Positions 56,113 to 64,000 of a stretch of DNA of 64,000 nt are shown here, piece by piece. Source of the DNA: Panulirus ornatus (Eukaryota; Arthropoda; Malacostraca; Decapoda; Palinuridae); the NCBI RefSeq assembly GCF_036320965.1, contig NC_092264.1, forward strand, positions 21,010,383 through 21,074,382. Direction: 5' to 3'. A program made the translations under genes and the position numbers. The number at the start of each line of letters is the position of its first letter. Position 1 is the first letter of the stretch. The notes below the pieces were generated by a model. That model searched no databases, was not told the origin of the DNA, and saw only the letters and a program-made list of their open reading frames with translations.

Positions 56113-59100
56113 CCCAAGACAAGAGCAAGAGAAGGAGTAGCAGTACTCCTGAAACAGGAGTTGTGGGAGTATGTGATAGAATGTAAGAAAGTAAATTCTC
56201 GATTAATATGGGTAAAACTGAAAGTTGATGGAGAGAGATGGGTGATTATTGGTGCATATGCACCTGGGCATGAGAAGAAAGATCATGAGAGGCAAGTGTT
56301 TTGGGAGCAGCTGAACGAGTGTGTTAGTGGTTTTGATGCACGAGACCGGGTTATAGTGATGGGTGATTTGAATGCAAAGGTGAGTAATGTGGCAGTTGAG
56401 GGAATAATTGGTATACATGGGGTGTTCAGAGTTGTAAATGGAAATGGTGAAGAGCTTGTAGATTTATGTGCTGAAAAACGACTGGTGATTGGGAATACCT
56501 GGTTTAAAAAGCGAGATATACATAAGTATACATATGTAAGTAGGAGAGATGGCCAGAGAGCGTTATTGGATTACGTGTTAATTGACAGGCGTGTGAAAGA
56601 GAGACTTTTGGATGTTAATGTGCTGAGAGGTGCAACTGGGGGGATGTCTGATCGTTATCTTGTTGAGGCTAAGGTGAAGATTTGTATGGGTTTTCAGAAA
56701 AGAAGAGTGAATGTTGGGGTGAAGAGGGTGGTGAGAGTAAGTGAGCTTGGGAAGGAGACTTGTGTGAAGAAGTACCAGGAGAGACTGAGTACAGAATGGA
56801 AAAAAGTGAGAACAATGGAAGTAAGGGGAGTGGGGGAGGAATGGGATGTATTTAGGGAATCAGTGATGGATTGCACAAAAGATGCTTGTGGCATGAGAAG
56901 AGTGGGCGGTGGGTTGATTAGAAAGGGTAGTGAGTGGTGGGATGAAGAGGTAAGATTATTAGTGAAAGAGAAGAGAGAGGCATTTGGACGATTTTTGCTG
57001 GGAAAAAATGCTATTGAGTGGGAGATGTATAAAAGAAAGAGACAGGAGGTCAAGAGAAAGGTGCAAGAGGTGAAAAAGAGGGCAAATGAGAGTTGGGGTG
57101 AGAGAGTATCATTAAATTTTAGGGAGAACAAAAAGATGTTCTGGAAGGAGGTAAATAAAGTGCGTAAGACAAGGGAGCAAATGGGAACTTCAGTGAAGGG
57201 CGCAAATGGGGAGGTGATAACAAGTAGTGGTGATGAGAAGGAGATGGAGTGAGTGTTTTGAAGGTTTGTTGAATGTGTTTGATGATAGAGTGGCAGATAT
57301 AAGGTGTTTTGGTCGAGGTGGTGTGCAAAGTGAGAGGGTTAGGGAAAATGATTTGGTAAACAGAGAAGAGGTAGTAAAAGTTTTGCGGAAGATGAAAGCC
57401 GGCAAGGCAGCAGGTTTGGATGGTATTGCAGTGGAATTTATTAAAAAAGGGGGTGACTGTATTATTGACTGGTTGGTAAGGTTATTTAATGTATGTATGA
57501 CTCATGGTGAGGTGCGTGAGGATTGGCGGAATGCGTGCATAGTGCCATTGTACAAAGGCAAAGGGGATAAGAGTGAGTGCTCAAATTACAGAGGTATAAG
57601 TTTGTTGAGTATTCCTGGTAAATTATATGGGAAGGTATTGATTGAGAGGGTGAAGGCATGTACAGAGCATCAGATTGGGGAAGAGCAGTGTGGTTTCAGA
57701 AGTGGTAGAGGATGTGTGGATCAGGTGTTTGCTTTGAAGAATGTATGTGAGAAATACTTAGAAAAGCAAATGGATTTGTATGTAGCATTTATGGATCTGG
57801 TTGGTAAGGTTATTTAATGTAAGTATGACTCATGGTGAGGTGCCTGAGGATTGGCGGAATGCGTGCATAGTGCCATTGTACAAAGGCAAAGGGAATAAGA
57901 GTGAGTGCTCAAATTACAGAGGTACAAATTTGTTGAGTATTCCTGGTAAATTATATGGGAGGGTATTGATTGAGAGGGTGAAGGCATGTACAGAGCATCA
58001 GATTGGGCAAGAGCAGTGTGGTTTCAGAAGTGGTAGAGGATATGTGGATCAGGTGTTTGCTTTGAAGAATGTATGTGAGAAATACTTAGAAAAGCAAATG
58101 GATTTGTATGTAGCATTTATGGATCTGGAGAAGGCATATGATAGAGTTGATAGAGATGCTCTGTGGAAGGTATTAAGAATATATGGTGTGGGAGGCAAGT
58201 TGTTAGAAGCAGTGAAAAGTTTTTATCGAGGATGTAAGGCATGTGTACGTGTAGGAAGAGAGGAAAGTGATTGGTTCTCAGTGAATGTAGGTTTGCGGCA
58301 GGGGTGTGTGATGTCTCCATGGTTGTTTAATTTGTTTATGGATGGGGTTGTTAGGGAGGTGAATGCAAGAGTTTTGGAAAGAGGGGCAAGTATGAAGTCT
58401 GTTGGGGATGAGAGAGCTTGGTAAGTGAGTCAGTTGTTGTTCGCTGATGATACAGCGATGGTGGCTGATTCATGTGAGAAACTGCAGAAGCTGGTGACTG
58501 AGTTTGGTAAAGTGTGTGAAAGAAGAAAGTTAAGAGTAAATGTGAATAAGAGCAAGGTTATTAGGTACAGTAGGGTTGAGGGTCAAGTCAATAGGGAGGT
58601 GAGTTTGAATGGAGAAAAACTGGAGGAAGTGAAGTGTTTTAGATATCTGGGAGTGGATCTGGCAGCGGATGGAACCATGGAAGCGGAAGTGGATCATAGG
58701 GTGGGGGCGAAAATTCTGGGAGCCTTGAGGAATGTGTGGAAGTCGAGAACATTATCTCGGAAAGCAAAAATGGGTATGTTTGAAGGAATAGTGGTTCCAA
58801 CAATGTTGTATGGTTGCGAGGTGTGGGCTATGGATAGAGTTGTGCGCAGGAGGATGGATGTGCTGGAAATGAGATGTTTGAGGACAATGTGTGGTGTGAG
58901 GTGGTTTGATCGAGTAAGTAACGTAAGGGTAAGAGAGATGTGTGGAAATAAAAAGAGCGTGGTTGAGAGAGCAGAAGAGGGTGTTTTGAAATGGTTTGGG
59001 CACATGGAGAGAATGAGTGAGGAAAGACTGACCAAGAGGATATATGTGTCGGAGGTGGAGGGAACGAGGAGAAGAGGGAGACCAAATTGGAGGTGGAAAG

Positions 59101-59397
59101 ATGGAGTGAAAAAGATTTTGTGTGATCGGGGCCTGAACATGCAGGAGGGTGAAAGGAGGGCAAGGAATAGAGTGAATTGGAGCGATGTGGTATACCGGGG
59201 TTGACGTGCTGTCAGTGGATTGAATCAGGGCATGTGAAGCGTCTGGGGTAAACCATCGATAGCTGTGTAGGTATGTATATTTGCGTGTGTGGACGTATGT
59301 ATATACATGTGTATGGGGGTGGGTTGGGCCATTTCTTTCGTCTGTTTCCTTGCGCTACCTCACAAATGTGGGAGACAGCGACAAAGAAAAAAAAAAA
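56113..59397 (+). mobile_element. LINE-A copy with a 328-bp internal tandem duplication
   Basis: 5'-truncated in the endonuclease; the frame is open at 56161-57252. It breaks at SSGDEKEME, then RT 57227-57798 stops after FMDL and jumps back to WLVRLFNV (57799), repeating about 110 codons before continuing. One TGG-to-TAA type stop lies near 58422, after which the frame is open to the native stop at 59204. Short 3' UTR, terminal module and A tail. Confidence 0.92.
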
Positions 59398-59402
59398 ATA
59401 TA

Positions 59403-59436
<34 letters not shown>

Positions 59437-59438
59437 GA

Positions 59439-59474
<36 letters not shown>
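59398..59474. repeat. (TA)n, poly(T) and (GA)n composite
   Basis: Three simple tracts in series follow the LINE-A tail: TA (59398-59420), T (59421-59436) and GA (59437-59474). Confidence 0.9.
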
Positions 59475-59506
59475 CTGACTATACGAATTAGCCAAATCGG
59501 CAGGCC

Positions 59507-59552
59507 TAGTGCAAAGGGCTCACTGCATGTAGTGCAAAGGGCTCATTGCATG
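59507..59552. repeat. 23-bp tandem duplication
   Basis: TAGTGCAAAGGGCTCAC/TTGCATG occurs twice in direct succession, with one difference. Confidence 0.9.
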
Positions 59553-59635
59553 TCCTGCTTGATGTACAAGACTAATCTTCTCAGCTGCCACCTGCATTAC
59601 ATAATTATCGATTCTTGATTCATTTTTTTTTTTTA

Positions 59636-62600
59636 TTATTTTGCTTTGTTGCTGTCTCCCGCACTGGCGAGGTAGCGCAAGAAAACAGACTAAAGAATGG
59701 CTCAACCCACCCACATACACATGTATATACATACACATCCACACACGCAAATATACATACCTATACATCTCAACGTATACATATATATACACACACAGAC
59801 ACATACATATATACACATGTACATAATTCATACTGTCTGCCTTTATTCATTCCCGTCGCCACCCCACCATACATGAAATAACAACCCCCTCCCCCTGCAT
59901 GTGCACAAGGTTGCACTAGGAAAAGACAACAAAGGCCACATTCGTTCACACTCAGTCTCTAGCTGTCATGTACAATGCACTGAAACCACAGCTCCCTTTC
60001 CACATCCAGGCCCCACAGAACTTTCCATGGTTTACCCTAGAAGCTTCACATGCCCTGGTTCATGAAACCACAGCCCCCTTTCCACATCCAGGCCACACAG
60101 AACTTTCCATGGTTTACCCTAGACATTTCACACGCCCTGGTTCAATCCACTGACAGCACATCTATTCCTTGCACGCCTTTCACTCTCCTGCATGTTCAGG
60201 CCCCGATCACTCAAAATCTTTTTCACTCCCATCTTTCCACCTCCAATTTGATCTCCCACTTCTCCTTGTTCCCTCCATCTCTGACACATACATCCTCTTG
60301 GTCAATCTTTCCTTACTCATTCTCTCCATGTGACCAAACCATTTCAAAACACCCTCTTCTGCTCTCTCAACCACACTCTTTTTATTACCACACATCTCTC
60401 TTACCCTATTATTACTTACTTGATCAAACCACCTCACACCACATACTGTCCTCAAACATCTCATTTCCAATACATCACCCTCCTCCGCACAACTCTATCT
60501 ATAGCCCACGCCTCACAACCATATAAGAACCACTATTCCTTCAAACATACCCATTTTTGCTTTCCGAGATAATGTTTTCGATTTCCGCACACTCTTCAAC
60601 ACTAACAGAACTTTTGCTCCCACCCTATGATTTACTTTCGTTTCCAAGGTTCCATCCGCTGCCAAATCCACTTCCAGATATCCAAAACACTTCATTTCCT
60701 CCAGTTTTTCTCCATTCAAACTTACCTCTCAATTGACTTGTCCCTCAACCCTACTGTACCTAATAACCTTGCTCTTATTCACATTTACTCTCAGCTTTCT
60801 TCTTTCACACACTTTACCAAACTCAGTCACCAGCTTCTGCAGTTTCTCACACGAATCAGCCACCAGCGCTGTATCATCGGCGAACAACAACTGACTCACT
60901 TCCCAAGCTCTCTCATCCACAACAGACTGCATACTTGCCCCTCTTTCTAAAACACTTCCATTTACCGCCCTAACAACCCCATCCATAAACAAATTAAACA
61001 ACCATGGAGGCATCACACACCCCTGCCGCAAACAAACATTCACTGAGAACCAATCACTTTCCTCTCTTCCTACACATACACAAGCCTAACATCCTAAATA
61101 AAAACTTTTCACTGCTTCCAACAACTTGCCCCCACACCATATATTCTTAATACCTTCCACAAAGCATCTCTATCAACTCTATCATATGCCTTCTCCAGAT
61201 CTATAAATGCTGCATACAAATCCATTTGGTTTTCTAAGTATTTCTCACATACATTCTTCAAAGCAAACACCTGATCCACACATCCTCTACCACTTCTGAA
61301 ACCACACTGCTCTTCCCCAATATGATGCTCTGTACATGCCTTCACCCTCTCAATCAATACTCTCCCATATAATTTCCCAGGAATACTCAACAAACTTATA
61401 CCTCTGTAATCTGAGCACTCACTTTTATCCCCTTTGCCTTTGTACAATGGCACTATGCAAGCATTCTGCCAATACTCAGGCACCTCACCATGAGTCATAC
61501 ATACATTAAATAACCTTACCAACCAGTCAACAATACAGTCACCCCTTTTTTAATAAATTCCACTGCAATACCATTTAACCCACTGCCTTGCCAGCTTTCA
61601 TCTTCCGCAAAGCTTTTACTACCTCTTCTCTGTTTACCAAATCATTCTCCCTAACCCTCTCACTTTGCACACCACCTCGACCAAAACACCCTATATCTGC
61701 CATTCTATCATCAAACATATTCAACAAACCTTCAAAATACTCACTCCATCTCCTTCCCACATCACCACTACTTCTTGTCACTTCCCCATTAGCCCCCTTC
61801 ACTGAAGTTCCCATTTGTTCCCTTGTCTTATGCACTTTATTAACCTCCTTCCAAAACATCTTTATATTCTCCCTAAAATCTAATGATACTCTCTCACCCC
61901 AACTCTCATTTGCCCTCTTTTTCACCTCTTGAACCTTTCTCTTGACCTCCTGCCTCTTTCTTTTATACATCTCCCAATCATTTGCATTATTTCCCATTAA
62001 GTCGTCCAAATGCCTCTCTCTTCTCTTTCACTAATAATCTTACTTCTTCATCCTACCACTCACTACCCTTTCTAATCTGCCCACCTCCCACACTTCTCAT
62101 GCCACAAGCATCTTTTGTGCAAGCCATCACTGCTTCCCTAAATACATCCCGTTCCTCCCCCACTTCCCTTACCTCCTTTGTTCTCACCTTTTTCCATTCT
62201 GTACTCAGTCCCTCCTGGTACTTCCTTACACAAGTCTCCTTCTCAAGCTCACTTACTCTCACCGCTCTTTTCACCCCAACATTCTCTCTTCTTTTCTGAA
62301 AACCTCTACAAATCTTCACCTTCGCCTCCACAAGATAATGATCAGACATCTCTAGTTGCACCTCTCAGCACATTAACATCCAAAAGTCTCTCTTTTGCAC
62401 GCCTATCAATTAACACGTAACCCAATAATGCTCTCTGGCCATCTCTCCTACTTACATACTTATGTATCTCTCTCTTTTTAAATCAGGTATTCCCAATCAC
62501 CAGTCCTTTTTCAGCACATAAATCTACAAGGTCTTCACCATTTCCATTTACAACTCTGAACACCCCATGTACACCAATTATTCCCTCAACTGCCACATTA

Positions 62601-63213
62601 CTCACCTTTGCATTCAAATCACCCATCACTATAACCTGGTCTCGTACATCAAAACTACTAACACAATCACTCAGCTGCTCCCAAAACACTTGCCTCTCAT
62701 GATCTTTCTTCTCATGCCCAGGTGCAGAGGCACCAATAATCACCCATCTCTCTCCATCCACTTTCAGTTTTACCCATATCAATCTAGAGTTTACTTTCTT
62801 ACACTCTTTCACATACTCCCACCACTCCTGTTTCAGGAATAGTGCTACTCCTTCCCTTGCTCTTGTCCTCTCACTAACCCCTGACTTTATTCCCAAGACA
62901 TTCCCAAACCACTCTTCCCCTTTACTCATGAGCTTCGTTTCACTCACAGCCAAAACATCCAGGTTCCTTTCCTCAAACATACTACCTATCTCTCCTTTTT
63001 TCTCATCTTGTTTACATCCATACACATTTTGACACCCCAATCTGAGCCTTCGAGGAGGATGAGCACTCCCCGCGTGACTCCTTCTTCTGTTTCCCCTTTC
63101 AGAAAGTTAAAATACAAGGAGGGGAGGGCTTCCAGCCCCCACTCCCGTCCCCTTTAGTTGCCTTCTACGACACGTGAGGAATGCATGGGAAGTATTCTTT
63201 CTCCCCTATTCCC
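59636..63213 (-). mobile_element. Full-length older LINE-A copy, long 3' UTR
   Basis: Terminal module at about 59641-59690, long 3' UTR with microsatellites to about 60150, then a C-terminal block and RT in pieces (60207-61522). RT N-terminus and linker are at 61575-62009 and the endonuclease at 62053-63040 (AVSETKL, GASAPG in place of GAYAPG, MGDLNAKV). The 5' UTR runs to 63213. An 80-bp tandem duplication in the 3' UTR (about 59979-60143) and several frameshifts mark it as old. Confidence 0.9.
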
Positions 63214-63467
63214 ACTGATTTCAACCATCAGTTTTCTTTTAAATCTTCCTATAGTTGTTTCAAAGAATTCTTGAGAATTAACAAATCTAAACCTTCCCTG
63301 TATCTTTCCTGTTGGAAAGCTTCAGTTTGTTCCCATGGACAGATTCTCTTACATCTTTCTCTTCTATCTAAGCTATCATTTGCAGGTCATTCAGCCTTTC
63401 ATGGTAGTCAATGTTTATCCCTTCAATTTTCACAATAAAGTGCTTTTGAATCCTCTCTAATATGTTA
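63214..63467. other. Single-copy sequence, no recognised gene
   Basis: No feature can be supported. Confidence 0.3.
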
Positions 63468-63601
63468 CATCTAAAATGTTTTACTGATGATCATACAACA
63501 TAGCAGTATTTGATTTTGCTTATTCTATCTGTCTCATCTAAAATGTTTTACTGATGATCATACAACATAGCAGTATTTGATTCTGCTTATTCTATCTGTC
63601 T
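63468..63601. repeat. 67-bp tandem duplication
   Basis: Units 63468-63534 and 63535-63601 are identical apart from one T/C difference. Confidence 0.95.
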
Positions 63602-64000
63602 ATATCTATAATGCCCATTCCCTTTGGGAACTCCAATCAGGGGAGACCAGAGCAAAAGTCTCCACTTAACCCTGTCCTTACATGCCTCCCTTGCACATGC
63701 AATGCAACACATCCTTCCACCATATTTCTCACTCCAGTATGCTTCCACTATATTCCCCATGTCACATGTGGTCCTTCTCTCACATCAACCACTTGAATTA
63801 TATCATATACTCCTTGAAAAATCCTGTCAAGCACTCTTTCCATATGCCCAAACCACTTCAAAGTATTACATTTCATCCACTCTACCAACCAAAAATTCAT
63901 TCCTTGCCATACCAAATCTCTCATATACCCTCTCATTTCTTTCTTTATTCCATCTATTCATAACATATTCTCCACTCAAATAGCTCATTTTCACAGCATG
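63602..64000 (-). mobile_element. LINE-B 3' end, best-preserved copy
   Basis: The reverse strand, through frameshifts, gives NEFLVGRVDEMK, LKWFGHMERVLDRIFQG, then CDMGNIVEAYWSEKYGG, CCIACAREACKDRVKWRL and SPLIGVPKGNGHYRYR. The GHMER block marks an RTE-like C-terminus, but the following part differs from LINE-A. It continues past the window end. Confidence 0.7.

Overview
This is eukaryotic nuclear DNA, most likely from an arthropod and probably a decapod crustacean. That placement is an inference from the mix of repeat families and long (GA)n and (TA)n arrays, not from a diagnostic gene. There are no bacterial-style operons, no tRNA or rRNA genes and no CRISPR array. One conserved host gene is recognisable: two minus-strand exons (28959-29168 and 3846-3990) that encode the C-terminal DZF domain of a ZFR/Zn72D-type zinc-finger RNA-binding protein. 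They are separated by an intron of about 25 kb packed with transposons. Two further exon-like, GC3-rich plus-strand fragments (33112-33321, a membrane-anchored C-terminus; 46609-46710, unknown) each abut a LINE junction.

Roughly two thirds of the window is one non-LTR retrotransposon family, called LINE-A here. It is of the RTE clade: a single ORF of about 1,000 codons with an APE-type endonuclease, a reverse transcriptase (motifs FMDLEKAYDRV, GLRQGCVMSPW, FADD) and an RTE-type C-terminal block. About twenty copies or pieces lie on both strands. Three retain or nearly retain the 5' end (47172-50496 plus; 59636-63213 minus; 19742-25378 plus, split by a nested insertion), and a fourth older one is at 39054-42712 minus. 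The best open RT frame is at 17547-19460. There are two 3'-UTR forms: a long form in older copies and a short deleted form in younger copies. All end in a conserved module (GCGCTACCTCGC, short loop, CGCGGGAGACAGCG) followed by an A-rich tail.

Other mobile DNA: a short non-autonomous element joining LINE-A-like 5' and 3' ends (8228-8466, 33606-33852, 34123-34356); 3' ends of a second, older RTE-like LINE (LINE-B; near 2.6, 10.8, 50.9 and 63.8 kb); a CR1-like LINE (6.7-7.5 kb); a Jockey-like LINE (11.7-13.0 kb); a decayed Ty3/gypsy pol (10.1-11.5 kb); a TIGD1-like Tigger transposase fragment (25.7-26.1 kb); and a Penelope-like element (44602-45845) with about 185-bp inverted terminal repeats, a GIY-YIG endonuclease remnant and hammerhead-ribozyme-like cores.

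Layout: 0-3.2 kb nested LINEs; 3.8-4.0 kb ZFR exon; 4.2-28.9 kb the transposon-filled ZFR intron; 29.0-29.2 kb ZFR exon; 29.7-33.1 kb LINE-A with a nested copy and target-site duplication; 33.1-36.8 kb orphan exon, 30-bp repeats, inverted short elements and a roughly 500-bp (GA)n tract; 36.8-44.6 kb LINE-A copies and a 100-N assembly gap; 44.6-45.8 kb Penelope element; 46-64 kb LINE-A copies, including a large head-to-head pair centred near 56.11 kb, then LINE-B at the right edge. The sequence shows layered transposition inside and next to a conserved RNA-binding protein gene rather than a cooperating gene cluster.
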